Source: Hysterangium stoloniferum (lineage: Eukaryota > Basidiomycota > Agaricomycetes > Hysterangiales > Hysterangiaceae). Taken from it: a DNA stretch of 64,000 nt. Position 1 is the stretch's first letter, and each line of letters begins with the position of its first letter. The stretch covers positions 1 to 64,000 of the forward strand of contig WHVD01000008.1 in the NCBI GenBank assembly GCA_015178975.1, given 5' to 3'. Shown in pieces: positions 34,485 through 47,040 of this stretch. The translations under genes were made by a program, and so were the position numbers. The notes under the pieces were generated by a model. That model worked only from the letters and a program-made list of their open reading frames with translations, had not been told where the DNA came from and made no database searches.

Positions 34485-37242
34485 TCCCCCTTGAGGAACT
34501 AACCAATGACTCACCTGAATTGACTTCCAAACCAGACAAAGGAGTGCGTACTGAAAGAGTCGCATGGGCCTTGCAGGATTGTACTATAGAACCGGAATCG
34601 GCTCGACTAGTACCAATCTTTGTAGGAGAGCTTATTGGTGACCAATGGATAGTCGAGGGAATTGTCTTGCAGAACGACGATGGGAGTATACTAGCTGCTC
34701 CCACCATCGCCATCTCTAGGGAATGCGCCACGATACCTCTCACTAATCCCTCCCCAACGCCAAGAATCATTAGACGAGGGGAAACTGTTGGATTAATTCA
34801 CGATGCGAACAAATGGGCCCAGACCTCTAGATCTTCAACTGAGAAAGCATCCATGCAGTCAACGGCAACCAAGATCGCCCATCTTGTCGAGAGTCTATCA
34901 AGAATAGAAGAGGAACATGTCCTTAATCCTCAATCTTCCGGACTGCCCCCAGAATGGGAACTCACAGACGATTTCGAGCCGGCAGGCCCTAAAACGTCAG
35001 AGGTTACCACCATGGAAACGTTTTGTGCAGAAGATCTGCATAAGCTGGTTAACTTAGGACCTGACATCCCTACCAACATCTCCTCCCGCTTGGAGTCGGT
35101 ATTAACTAAGAATGTCCTAGCCTTTGGAGTAGACGGGCGATTGGGACAAGTAGATGTCAAGGTCAATGTCCCATTGAAAGAGGGCGCACAACCTATTTCA
35201 ATGTCAATGTTCCCAACCTCCCCAGCTAATAGGAAAGTCATTGATGAACAAATGGATACTTGGTTCCAACAGGGAGTAATCGAACCGTCCAAGAGTCCTT
35301 GGGGGGTGCCAGCCTTTGTCGTCTATCGCAACGGGAAACCACGAGTAGTGATTGACTATAGAAAGTTGAACAGCCTAACAGTCCCCGACGAATTTCCACT
35401 GCCACGCCAGTCGGAAATCATGCAAGCGCTCTCGGGCTCCAACATCTTATCTTCCTTCGATGCACTAGCCAGTTTTACCCAACTTGAAATGTTAGAGGAA
35501 GAGAAGCTGAAGACCACTTTCAGATCCCATCGAGGACTGTGGCAATTCAGGAGAATGCCCTTTGGACTTCGTAATGGACCTTCTATATTCCAAAGGGTTA
35601 TGCAAACCGTACTTGCACCTTACTTATGGATATTCTGCCTAGTTTATATTGATGACATCGTGATCTTTTCTAAGACATGGGACGATCATCTAGAACATTT
35701 AGACCAGGTTTTACAAGCCATAATTGCAGCAGGAATCACACTCTCACCAAAAAGTGCTACGTGGGGTATAATTCAATTCTACTACTAGGACATAAGGTGT
35801 CTAGACTCGGATTTTCGACCCATCAAGAAAAGGTCGCCGCTATATTAGAATTAGCTACGCCTTCTAAGATAGCAGATCTTCAACGTTTTCTAGGGATGGT
35901 TCTGTACTTCTCTGCGTACATACCATTTTACTCCTGGACGGTTGCTCCACTTTTCAACCTCTTGAAGAAAGGAGTTCGTTGGAATTGGGATTCTGAACAT
36001 GCCCGAGCTTTTGAGGACATCAAGGTTGCGTTGAGCTCAGCTCCAGTACACCCCGTGAGCGGTATGCCTTATCGGTTATACACAGACGCTTCGGACTTCG
36101 CGCTAGGATGTTGTCTCCAACAAATACAGAAAATGACGCTTAAGGACCTAAAGGATACGAAAATTTATGCCCAAGCACGAGCAGCCTTCGATCAATCATG
36201 AGACGTGCCCATCTTTGTTACTCATTATAAAACCAAGGAGCTGGAATTCACCTGGACGGATTCCTGGGCCACAGATTTTAATGACACCAATGTCATGGTC
36301 GAACACGTTATCGCCTATTGGAGCTGTACACTCAAGAAAGCAGAATGTAACTATTCAGCCACAGAGCGAGAAGCGTTAGCCGCTAAAGAAGGATTAGTCC
36401 ATTTCCAGCCCTTTATTGAAGGAGAACATATCCTTCTGATCACTGACCATGCGGCGTTACAATGGGCCAGATCTTACGAGAATACTAATTGTCGACTGGC
36501 CACATGGGGGGTGGTATACGCTGCATACCCCGGTCTGGAAATCCTACATAGAGCAGGATGAATACATAGCAATGTTGACCCACTGTCCAGACTTCCTCGA
36601 GTACCGGACTATGCTAGCCCTGCGAGAGACGACCTTTTACCGATTGTAGTGGATTCTCATAACCGGAATGACGACAAGATGTTATGGGAGAACAAACCAG
36701 CAGAAAAAGCCGTCTTTCTCACTCATCACGAGTTAGTCGAACCAGTTGGAACCATGGAAGAGGTCCCCCAAATGAAATGGGACTTGCACAACCTCCCTAG
36801 AAACGATGAAACCGATGAAGCGAATTTTACTCTCTCAAATCCACAATTGCTTATAGAGATCGATGAAAATTACGCTAAGGAACTTCGCGATGGATACCAG
36901 AAAGATCCTGCCTTCAGAAATCATTACGCCACCGATCCCATTTCTCCAAACATGGTAACTACTCCTTCGCATTATTTCATCGGCAAGAATAAGCTATTGT
37001 TCTTTTGAGATTCGGACTGGAAAAGTCAAATCTGTGTTCCTAGCAGCATGACGACGACCATACTCAAGCTGATACATGATAATCCCTTCAAAGGAGCTCA
37101 TGCAGGCAGCCACAGACTCTTTAAGCTGATGAAAGACCGTTTCTTCTGGCCGAGGATGTTGCATGACTCTGTGGCATACGCTCGCAGCTGTGACATATGC
37201 CAGAAAACTAAAATCGATCATTCCGCTCGACAAGGAGCTCTT
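34485..37242 (+). pseudogene. RT, RNase H and N-terminal integrase of D
   Basis: RT motifs are SPWGVPAFVVYRNGKPRVV, MPFGLRNGPSIFQ and the catalytic YIDD (near 35647). A one-base deletion in an A-run near 35752 shifts the frame. RNase H follows with YTDASDFALG, ATEREALAAK and ITDHAALQWA. The integrase zinc-binding domain is complete (HDNPFKGAHAG, CDICQK). TGA codons at 36199-36201, 36559-36561 and 37006-37008 sit where A copies have sense codons, mostly Arg. The sequence ends at B5, before the DDE core, so integrase core and chromodomain are absent from this copy. Confidence 0.93.
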
Positions 37243-38335
37243 TGTGATGTATTAGCCTTATTTTAATACTATTTTCCGAAAAGGAGTCCAATGCTCTATC
37301 AAAATGTGCAAATACTCAATTCACTGCAAGGTAAAATAATTTAAGTATTTGATATTAATCAGTGGCAGCCTGAATAGACTTAGAACCCCTGAAGTCAAGA
37401 GTTTATTTGAATATATGCACCCTACTTCGCAAAGAAGGTTTTGAGAGCTGCTTGTGCAAGCTTGTTCTTTTTCTGTAAAAACACTACTAAAATATGAATA
37501 ACAATTCACTGATTCCGAAACTAGATTCGACTTCGATTCTAGCTAGTTTTTATATATATTTTATACTATTTATCAAACAGTAAAAATATTTATAAACAGG
37601 TCAAAAGATTAGATATAGAATAAAACACTATTTGGCTATTATATGCTTTATTTACACTAACCTACAGGGTCTACTGTGATACTAACTTATCAGGATCTTA
37701 ATGTAGTCTTAAGGATTCTAAAATATTTATTACTTTAACTGATAACCAACAACTCAACTAGAGGTGGATTAGTAATAAAGGATAGCCAGCTACTCAACTG
37801 AGAGGTGGCAAAAGAGGAACAAGTTGTTTGTCAGAAGCTCAACTAGAGGTGACAAGGGGGTAGAATTATTACCAGAAGCTCAACTAGAGGTGGCAAAGGG
37901 ATCCTGAGATAGCTTAGGTCAGCAGCTCAACTAGAGGTGACTAAGTGTATATATGTATTTGTCCAACAGCCCAACTAGGGGTGGAATATAACTGCTGATG
38001 CAGTGGCACACTGATGTGGTGTAGTAAATGGGTTAAATTAAGTTATATTTCAGTGGTGGAGCAGAGCTCCTTATATACAGTAAAATCTGAGACATGGGAG
38101 AATGTTCTAGCTACTTGTTTTACCTATTTTTAGCTATTTTACCTGGAATCTGCTGGAATATTCCAGGAGTTTCTACTACTTTCCATTGTAGCATATATGC
38201 TGATGTAATATTCTCGCGCGTCGCGAAGTTGCTGATTTTGTGCGGCGCTGATTACATAATTTTCCCGCGCGTGTCGCGTTTGTGACAAGTCGTCGCATTT
38301 TGTGACGACGGTCACTTTGTTGTGACGACAGTCAC
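37243..38335 (-). repeat. LTR B5, truncated at its 5' (U3) end
   Basis: About 1093 bp, minus orientation, starting TGTGATGTATT at the left. It contains the minisatellite, promoter block and some GAAnnTTC motifs, but stops in the GTGAC-rich U3 segment. The expected ACATAACA end and the TSD are missing, and ORF3 of D begins 27 bp later. The same deletion removed the integrase core, chromodomain and ORF3 promoter of D. Confidence 0.85.
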
Positions 38336-40362
38336 CACATCAACCTTTCAAATCAGTACACTATGTCGCAGGAGCAACAACCCAAACCCAAGTTCCCCAC
38401 CTTCAAAAGAATACCGCGACCCCAACTGATTAATACCACTACCACACCGTCTTGTACTGAACAAGTCGAGCACTCCCCGAGTAATTCTGGAACGCCTTTG
38501 CCAATACCCTCTGCTGTGCAGGGTGACACGGCGGGAACGTCCACCAACTCGGGGAACAGAACTGTTTTTACTCCATATGCTCCTCTCCCCAGACCCCAAT
38601 TTCCCAATTTTAAAAGAATACCTCAACCTCAAACTACAGTTCCTTCTTCCCCACCACCTCGAACAGAAACTGTCAAGCGTGTGGAGGAGACCTCATCATC
38701 CACGAACCCTACATGGATGGACTCCGTTTCAAAAGCTACACCATGGTCCTCTAATACTTGGGGGGCTCCCTCGGGAACATGGAGCAAAACCCCACCACCT
38801 TCTCATAGTATTTTCCCTTCTACTGAAGAGGAGATCAAAAAGAAACAGCAGTCTGAGACTTTCTCTGTGCAGGTCCAGGAGGGATTGAAAATGCTTAAAC
38901 GGAAGAGGAGAGAGGAGTACTTGGAAGGACAGCGGAGGATGGGGGCTAGGGATAATGTCCCTTCAAGGCGGACACGGCAGGAATGGAGGAGAATGGAAGG
39001 GCATGATAATCCTTCAATCATTGCTCCCCCTTCGGGTCATAAATGGACGGATTTTGCTGAAATGGATTGCGGCGATGGGGGCACACCATGTGTTCGGAGT
39101 GTGGGACAGAAAAGTAGGAAAGGAAAAGATGGGGTCACCTTCTACAATTGGGACAAAATACAAAGGATCAAATTACAAAGCATTGCATTGCAACGTGGAG
39201 ACGGAGTTGCACTACCTCCCAGACCCCCTTTACAACGTGGACCTCAGGAACGGACCTACCGGATGGGGCCCAGTGATCTTTCATCTGACTCGGAGGATGA
39301 CATCTCACTACCCCGCCTACGACAGCAAGTACCTCAGTGCTGACTGCCATGAAGGTTTCCTACTCCCTGACAACATTCACTTCTTCACAAGTGATCCTAA
39401 CCAACGATGAAAGCTACCGACTTCTGACAGAGTTTGGAGGGGGTATTGTCCAGCAGACTCTGTGATGCCTTCCAGTTCCACTCACCTCCCTTCACCTCTG
39501 CCGGTCTCTTCCGTACCCACATTACAGCGCTTTACACCCTTTTCAGAGTTACTGGGAGGTCTTGTATCATCCGCCGAGCTGCCTTCTCTTCCCCCTATAC
39601 CATTACCCCTCCCCTTCGTGGGATATTCCCTTATATCACTGTCCTCATCCACACCCAAGCCTTCTCCAGCACCGTGGCCAATCTCACCCCTCTGCACATC
39701 ACCTGACCCCCTCGTCGCCTCCCACTCTACTCCGATGCCTTTGGTCCCTGCGGTGTCGAACACTCCCCTTATTTCCTCTACAACGCGGAGTCCACTGCCC
39801 GCCTCTCCCTACTCCCCTTGCATTTCTCTGGGAAGCCCCATTCAGCATCCTAACGTTACATTAATGGATGTTGATCACCCTATCCCGGAAGTTCTTGCAA
39901 CGCCTATGGAGGAAGTCCTCGAGGCGCCTCTCTCAGCCACAGACATCTCCAAGGAACCACCCCAGGCAATGGAAGTCTTCGAGGAGCCTCCCCCCTTAAG
40001 CGAAAAAGCAAAAGGGAAACGAAGAACTGATATTCAGGCCGACAAGCCCCTTGTCATTGACCCCCCCCCCCGGCCCACCCCATTCGCAGCCCCCCGCCTC
40101 AGCCACCCTCTCCCTTCCACTCTCAGGATATGGCTGGCCCCTCTCGTCCCTTCCCGTCAAGTTGGATGCGCGTGTCCATTAATTACCCCTCCGACATCTT
40201 CACTGTGGGACGCACATTAACGCGACTGGGACCAACCCTGCAGCACCCCCTTCTTAAAGGGCATATTCAGGGGTATAGCCTCTCACATTGTCAGACTGCA
40301 TGAGTGCGTTTTACTTATGCATCAATGACCCTAAGGAACAGCTGCGTTTAGCGGAGGATATC

Positions 40363-41003
40363 TGTGAAGAGTCAATAGATTCTGACCGCTCAATGGACGA
40401 AGAATAGTATTTATTCAACTACTATTATTAAGTATTGACCATTCTGTACAATACTGTAGCTTACTAAACTGATAGTACTAGTAAAAGACGCACTACACGT
40501 CACAAGAGCAACTGTACAGTTGCTCGTGATGATAAGGACCGGAGAAAAGAAGAGTTGACCTTTATGGTACAACTTGTAGCTAGAAGTAAGAAAGATAATC
40601 AGCGAAAGACTGATTATCAAAGGTAGAGATATAGCAGCGTGAATTGACTAGAGTGTCGACGAGCGCAAAGACTTGAGAGTGGGACTTGACCTTCATGGTT
40701 CAAGTCCAAAGATTATTAGTATGCAAGAAGTTGCTACTTTTATAAGTAGCTGAGATGTTACCCTTGACACCTCTTGCTATTCGACATCTGGGTCGTTACG
40801 AGGTGGTGTCTGCTGGGTAAAAAGGTGTCTGTCTTTTGGCACCAAGAGCACCCATAGGTATACACAAGACTTCAAACTAAGAAATACGGGTATGCTCGAA
40901 GGATATAGAGAATTAAAGAAAAGGAATAGAAACTAGATAATAAAGTACTATAATATGCATATTATTCCACTGTCCAATCATGCATATATGCATACCCTTC
41001 ACA
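40363..41003 (-). repeat. 3' LTR of A3
   Basis: 641 bp; on the minus strand TGTGAAGGGTATGC...CTTCACA. It is preceded on the left by TSD atatc. Confidence 0.95.
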
Positions 41004-41017
41004 GTGCCCCCCAGTTC
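41004..41017 (-). other. Polypurine tract (A3)
   Basis: Minus-strand GAACTGGGGGGCAC directly before the 3' LTR, identical to A1 and A2. Confidence 0.8.
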
Positions 41018-41028
41018 GAAGGGATGTG

Positions 41029-43627
41029 CTATACAAGGTGTCGAAGAGCATCTGGGATGCCACCCCAAGCTTCCTGTGAGGATCCCCCAAGGACCAAAAT
41101 GATGTTTCCCCATTGTTCCCTTTTTACTCTGAAGGATTCGGCTATTCTCGCCCGAGCCAAATCACTAGAATTCCTGTGCAAGGAGTCGGCCCATCGTCTG
41201 TAGGCTTTCTCTCTGCAACGAATGACTGCGTGGACACTAACCGGCGGAGCGGAAATCTGCGCGAGAAGAGGAGCATTGGGGAGGGGAAATGAAGACGCCG
41301 GTAGCGGGGCAGGAACGTGTGGCTGCGTAGTGGTCTCTGTGTGTGAGGAGTATGCTTTTACCACAGTTTCATTGTGGGAAAACACTCCTTTTATTTTATT
41401 TATATTTTACATATTCTATTCATATTTTTCTATCTTTCATATTCTTCGAATATTGCATATTTCATTAGTTCGAAGCATTGTGTATACTTGTGGGTGCACT
41501 CAGCACCAATTAGAACTCAGACACACTTTAACCCAAGAACCACCACTCGGAAGACATAAACTAGGTCTACTACGAGTGGTGATCAGGGTAACGTGTCAGC
41601 TACTACATAGGTAGCAATCTCTGAACTATCTAACACTTCTGGCCTCAAACTGTAACAGTCGAGGCCTCCACTCGAATCATTGCACTCATTGACTCCTTTG
41701 TCATCTCGTGCTCCTTCTCTCACTTTCTCTTATATTGCACCGAATAGGTCAATATCCTTCCTTTCTACTCATTTCTTCGTATATAGAATGGTCAGAACTT
41801 CCACCACTCTTCACACTGTGGGAGGTGTCAGGACGAGGGCCTCGAGTAAATCTACAAAGCCAGCAATAGAGAGGACACTCGCTGAGTCTGGGAGCAGACG
41901 GTGGAGCTCCACTATGATGTGCCAGAACATAGAGACTTTAATCTCTGCTGCTCGCGCAAAGTTCTTCCCCTCTGGGAGATCCTCGAAGGAGAGATAGAAA
42001 TCCTCCATTATCTCCGACAATGGAGCAAGACCGCGACAACCCTTAAGGCTCCTGTGAAGGACTGGTTGCTGAAGTACCGGCACTAGCTGTGATAGCACCC
42101 TTCTGACAGGAAACCGTTCCGAAAGGTAGTTGACAGCTACTAGCATCCAGAAAGTGGTGGATACAAGCTCAGTGGGGGGAAGCGGGCTGTCGGGGATGGG
42201 AATAGGGGATCGCTCTCGGAGAGGAGTGGTGGCCTTCTGCATCTCCTTCACCTTTCCACTTGTCATGGGAATGATGACGTCCAGTGTAAAAGGGTCCAAA
42301 TCGACATCCATTCGCTCTTGTGGAAGGTCGTGGATAGGGCTACCTAAGGACACGCATTATGAATACGGAGAGTCGGGAGGGATACCCAGTGACGGCAGAA
42401 GTGGGGTCGGGACCGGTACAGCTTTTGGGGAGGGAGAGAGATGAGGTGCCAGAATCAGGGCTGTGGGAGTGTGTGCCGGAAGGAGGATGGGAGGGGGCGG
42501 AGATGTTGGCGAAAGGCGTGGGACTGGAATTGGGGAAGGTTCGCGTTGGGCTGAGGGAGTGTGTGCCAGGTGGAGGATGGGAGGGGGCCTCGACATCCTA
42601 AGTGAGGTAGGGACCGGTACAGCTTTTGGGGAGGGAGGTAGACGAGGCGTTAGAATTGGGGCTGAGGGAGTGTGTGCTGGGTGGAGGATGGGAAGGGGCC
42701 TCGACGTTGGCGAAAGATGTGGGACCGGAATCGTGGAAGGTTCGTGTTCCTGTGACGGTTGACTAGGGCGGTGACCCCTCCATACTTTGGATGACGGTTT
42801 CCATGTTTGTCTTTGGTTGAGGTCGCTGGTTACGAAGCGAACTTTTGACGGGAGGAGGAACCCTTCATGGCAATCCTCTCCCAGATATCGGATGCTGTAC
42901 GCACCATTCCTGTTCTCGTCTTCCTCCTCATCCTCATCCGAGGAAAAATCAATTGGTCCCCTATGGTATCCCTTTTCTCACTGGGGCAACGTTTGACCGT
43001 CCCCTCGGGTAAGAACTATTCGTTGCAACTTAATACATCGAAGTAGTTCCCAGTCATAAAAGATGGTACCCTCCTTCTCCTTCCAGCTCTTGGTTCCCGT
43101 CGTCCTAATGCAAGGCGTCCCACCCTCACTATCATCGGTCTCCGCGAAGTCGGCCCATTTCTCTCCCAGGGGGGGGGAAGGATCGGTGTGGAAGCTCTGT
43201 TTCCGAATTGCACTCTGTCCTCACACCACTGTCGCTTGGAGGGGACTCCTTCTCTTGCTCCCCTCGCCTCCTGTTGACTTCTATACTCAGCCCGCCTTTC
43301 TCTTTTGCAGGTGAGCCTCCTTGCATTGTGTTCTTCCATAAACGTTTCCTGCCTCCACATAGTAGCAGCGACTTCCTCTGATGACGGTCTGATGGAGGGC
43401 CCTAACGGCTTGCTCCAATCTGTACCGGTATTTCCCCCCGGCTCATCACCAAAGGAGAAAGTCGACAGGGGGGTTGATTCTTGGGTACCCCAATTGCTCT
43501 CGACATTGTCTGTACGAGGCATGCGGGTGATGAATCTCCCACCAGTTGTGGATGTACTGGCTGTCGGGGCCCGCGGGACCTTTTTGAACTTAGGGAGGAC
43601 TTGCTTGTTTTGTTGGAATGGGAGCAT
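41029..43627 (-). pseudogene. ORF3 of A3, interrupted by E4
   Basis: Starts at ATG 43627 (MLPFQQNKQ). It is more damaged than A1 and A2. An extended G-run near 43169-43177 shifts the frame before the WADFAETD block, and a TGA follows shortly after RGDG where A2 has CGA. The proline-rich region is expanded and holds further indels, and a codon is missing near FARAAEIK. E4 splits the sequence at VLTPPT and removal rejoins it exactly (VLTPPTETTTQPHV). The C-terminal block ends SSQEAWGGIPDALRHLV at 41029. Same domain order as A1; function unknown. Confidence 0.85.
41342..41815 (+). repeat. Solo LTR E4
   Basis: 474 bp, TGTGAGGAG...CTTCACA, with the perfect TSD ctgtg (41337-41341, 41816-41820). 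It is the same length as E3. Inserted in ORF3 of A3, in the opposite orientation. Confidence 0.95.
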
Positions 43628-43987
43628 TGTAGCATGATAAAGTGGTGAAGTTGAAGGTAGAGGGAAGGGCTGTAGATAGGTGAAGGACGTGGTATGAAAG
43701 ATAAAGAAAATTTATGCGAATTTACGTGTACTTTTTTTATATATATATTGAATTGAAACTCCACTCGGTTGGTCATTAAATAAAATTCATTAATTGTGGC
43801 TGGGTTTTGGGTAAATGTATCTGCCGCCAATTAGTGGTTGTCCCAATCGACCGGAGGGATAGAAATATGAAAGAGAATAAAAGCCAATGAGATGGCTCAC
43901 TGAATGACTGAGATATTTCTGAAAGGAAGTTACGAAAGAAATGGAATAAATGATAGAATAGATGATTCCTTGAGTGCATATATCCCG
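43628..43987 (-). promoter_or_regulatory. Intergenic region with probable ORF3 promoter (A3)
   Basis: Same features as in A1 on the minus strand: CCAAT boxes, a TATATATATAAAAAAA stretch (about 43732-43748) and a CT-rich leader with CTATCTACAG before ATG 43627. Confidence 0.58.
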
Positions 43988-45889
43988 TTAAATTTTGAAC
44001 AGCGCCTTGTATGCCCTCAGAAGTGCCGGAGCATTTCTGAGGTTAGTGCTGCTTAACCACAAATCCTCTTCGGGTCCATAATCTTTCCAGCGCACCCTAA
44101 ATAGCAGACGATTTCGCTGTTTTCTATGTCCAACAATAGCTTCAACTTCATATTCTTCATGATCTGATTTCAACTCTCTTAGGTTCTCAAGTTGGGGTCT
44201 TGGACCTAGGTTGGGAGGAGAGGGTTGATATTTCCACAGATGATCCCGATTAATGACTGGATGCATCGGATACTCCAGGGGAATGTTAAGCCTAAATACT
44301 TGAGAGTTCAATTTCTCAAGGACCTCGAATGGTCCAATCCTTCTTTTTATTAGTTTCTTCCCCATTCCCTTGACTTCCACCAGTTCGAGGGAGTGGGGGT
44401 TCACCAATACAAAGTCTCCCTCAGAGATATCTTCTACAGGTCTTTGCTTCTTGTTATACGCTCGTGCTTGAATCTCTTGGGCTCGAGCAATGGAATCCCG
44501 AGCCATCTGTCGATGATTCTCTAGTTCGAGAATCCATTGGTCAGCCATAGGGCTGTCTGATAGTTCTCTAGGAACTAGGGGTTCGTCACCTCCTAGAACT
44601 CGAGACATCCCTCTCAGGAGGTATCCCATTAATAAGAAGGCCGGAGCGTAGTTCGTTGAACTGTGAACGGTTGAGTTGTACGCATGGACTACCACCTCAA
44701 TCCATTGGGACCAGCTCTCCTTAGCAGAAGCACAATAGGCTCAAAGCATTTGTTCTATGGTCGCATTCATATTCTCCGTCTGTCCATCCATCTGGGGATG
44801 ATGGGCAGAAGATACCGCAAGGGTGGTACCATAAATCTTACAGACTTCCCGCCAGAACCTGCAGGTCCATCTCTTGTCCTGATCACAGATTATTCGAGAG
44901 GGTAGTCCGAAGGGGCTGGCCACCTGTTTGACAAACATTCGTGCAAATCCTTCAGCCGTAAGGTTCGAGAAAGTAGGTATTGTAATAGCGAAACGCGTTA
45001 ATTTATCAACAGCGACGAAAGCTGCTGAATACAAATCCTTTCCCGAGTCAGGTAGTCCAGTGATCAGGTCCATAGAAACTACTTCAAAAGGCCTAAAAGG
45101 TATGTCGGCAGGTCTGAGGGCTCCTTGACGAGCAGTGCAATCAATTTTGGTCTTTTGGCAGATCTCACAGGTATGCACGTACGACATGCAATCTTGCAGC
45201 ATTTTTGGCCAAAAGAACCCGTCTTTCATTAGGTTGAACAACCGCTGACCTCCGGCGTGTGCTCCCTCAAAAGGATTATCATGTACCAACCTTAAAATAA
45301 AGTTAGTCATGGTTCTGGGCACGCAGACTCGACTTGTCCAGTCCAAGTCATGAAAGCACAGGAGTCTGTTTGCTCCCACAAAGTAGTGAGAAGGAGTGTT
45401 ATGTATTTCTAAGCTTTTTCTGATTTTTTAAACAATTTCCCCTAACAAATTGCGAAAACAAATATTTAAATGTAATTATATCGCAACGACAAAATTGTAC
45501 TATATTTGCTTGATTTATCGTGAATTTATACAATTTAGTTTGTATTTTTAACATATACATTAAGCAAGTTATTAAATTTTTATCTTTTATTCTTTTTTGA
45601 TTAATATGTCGGTGACTCAGCGCTTAGTCACAACGCGCGAAAAGATCATGTTGATATTCACATGGTATTTCAAACTCCGACGCCGACAAAACGCGATTTG
45701 AAATACTCGCGCATTATCAAGGCGAAATATATATATTTTTATATTATTATAATAAAATATTATATTTATAACTACCTAAAAATAAATATAATAATTATAT
45801 AATAATATAAAACCGGCCTGGCGTTTATTACACGGCGCGTGGGAAAATCGTCACAACGAGTGACAACCGTCATAACAGGTGACAGTTGT

Positions 45890-46611
45890 CACAAGGGCGC
45901 GCGACGGTCACAGGGGCGCGCGACGGTCAAAGAGGCGCGTGACGGTCACAAAGGCACGCGACGGTCACAGAGACGCGCGACGGTCACACAGACGCGCGAC
46001 GGTCACACAGACGCGCGACGGTCACACAGACGCGCGACGGTCACACAGACGCGCGACGGTCACACAGACGCGCGACGGTCACACAGACGCGCGACGGTCA
46101 CACAGACGCGCGACGGTCACACAGACGCGCAACAGTCACACAGACGCGCGACGGTCACACAGACGCGCGACGGTCACACAGACGCGCGACGGTCACACAG
46201 ACGCGCGACGGTCACACAGACGCGCGACGGTCACACAGACGCGCGACGGTCACACAGACGCGCGACGGTCACACAGACGCGCGACGGTCACACAGACGCG
46301 CGACGGTCACACAGACGCGCGACGGTCACACAGACGCGCAACAGTCACACAGACGCGCGACGGTCACACAGACGCGCGACGGTCACACAGACGCGCGACG
46401 GTCACACAGACGCGCGACGGTCACACAGACGCGCGACGGTCACACAGACGCGCGACGGTCACACAGACGCGCGACGGTCACAAAGGCGCGCGACGGTCAC
46501 AAAGGCGCGCGACGGTCACAAAGGCGCGCGACGGTCACAAAGGCGCGCGACGGTCACAAAGGCGCGCGACGGTCACAAAGGCGCGCGACGGTCACAAAGG
46601 CGCGCGACTGT
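45890..46611 (+). repeat. 19-bp tandem array in B6, 38 units
   Basis: 722 bp = 38 x 19 bp with no length variant. The major unit is CACACAGACGCGCGACGGT; the outer units read CACAAAGGCGCGCGACGGT or similar. Because 19 is not a multiple of three, the same 19-residue peptide repeat appears in more than one frame, so the long reading frames here are artefacts. It is extremely rich in intact CpG. Confidence 0.97.
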
Positions 46612-46714
46612 CACAACGCGTGACAGTCACAAGACGCGAAGGGTGTCATGCGCGCGCACAGGCGCGAGAGCATTATGTCATCATATATGCTACTGCAACA
46701 AAAACAGGAAACTC

Positions 46715-46983
46715 TCTGGAACATTCCAGTGGCTTCCAATGGAACATTAGTTAATAGGTACTAATATTAGATAGAATATTGTAGAATATTCTATAAAATT
46801 CTACAATGTTCCATTATGCCAAGAATATTCTATAGTGTCTTAGAAGTAGTTAGAACCTTCCACAATGCTCTAGAAAATTCTAGAAAATTCTAAATGACAT
46901 CACTCCTCCCAGAATGACATCATTAAATCTTCTAGAATCTTCTAAATGTCTCAGACTAAAATGTATATAAGGAGCTCAGCTCC
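46715..46983 (+). promoter_or_regulatory. LTR B6 promoter: heat-shock-element cluster, TATA box, palindrome
   Basis: The heat-shock factor consensus is alternating GAA/TTC with 2-bp spacers. A perfect four-block element GAAaaTTCtaGAAaaTTC lies at 46873-46890, and a perfect three-block TTCtaGAAtcTTC at 46930-46942. Several two-block GAAnnTTC sites lie upstream (for example GGAACATTCC, GAATATTC). Two TGACATCA (CRE-like) sites lie between. TATATAA at 46964-46970 is followed at once by GGAGCTCAGCTCC. The same block is seen in B1, B3 and B7. Confidence 0.72.
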
Positions 46984-47040
46984 AGCCTTGAATAAAAAAT
47001 AAATCATATCATCACATCAACCCACCACATCTGCGTGTGT

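Noticed and set aside
45890-46611. Possible CRISPR array
   Set aside because: Units are contiguous 19-mers without unique spacers, in a eukaryotic LTR, with no cas genes.
45839-46754. Two long overlapping reading frames of about 300 codons with DGHTDARRSHRRATVTQ repeats
   Set aside because: They arise because the 19-bp array lacks stops in several frames and 19 is not a multiple of three. The array is LTR U3 DNA upstream of the promoter.
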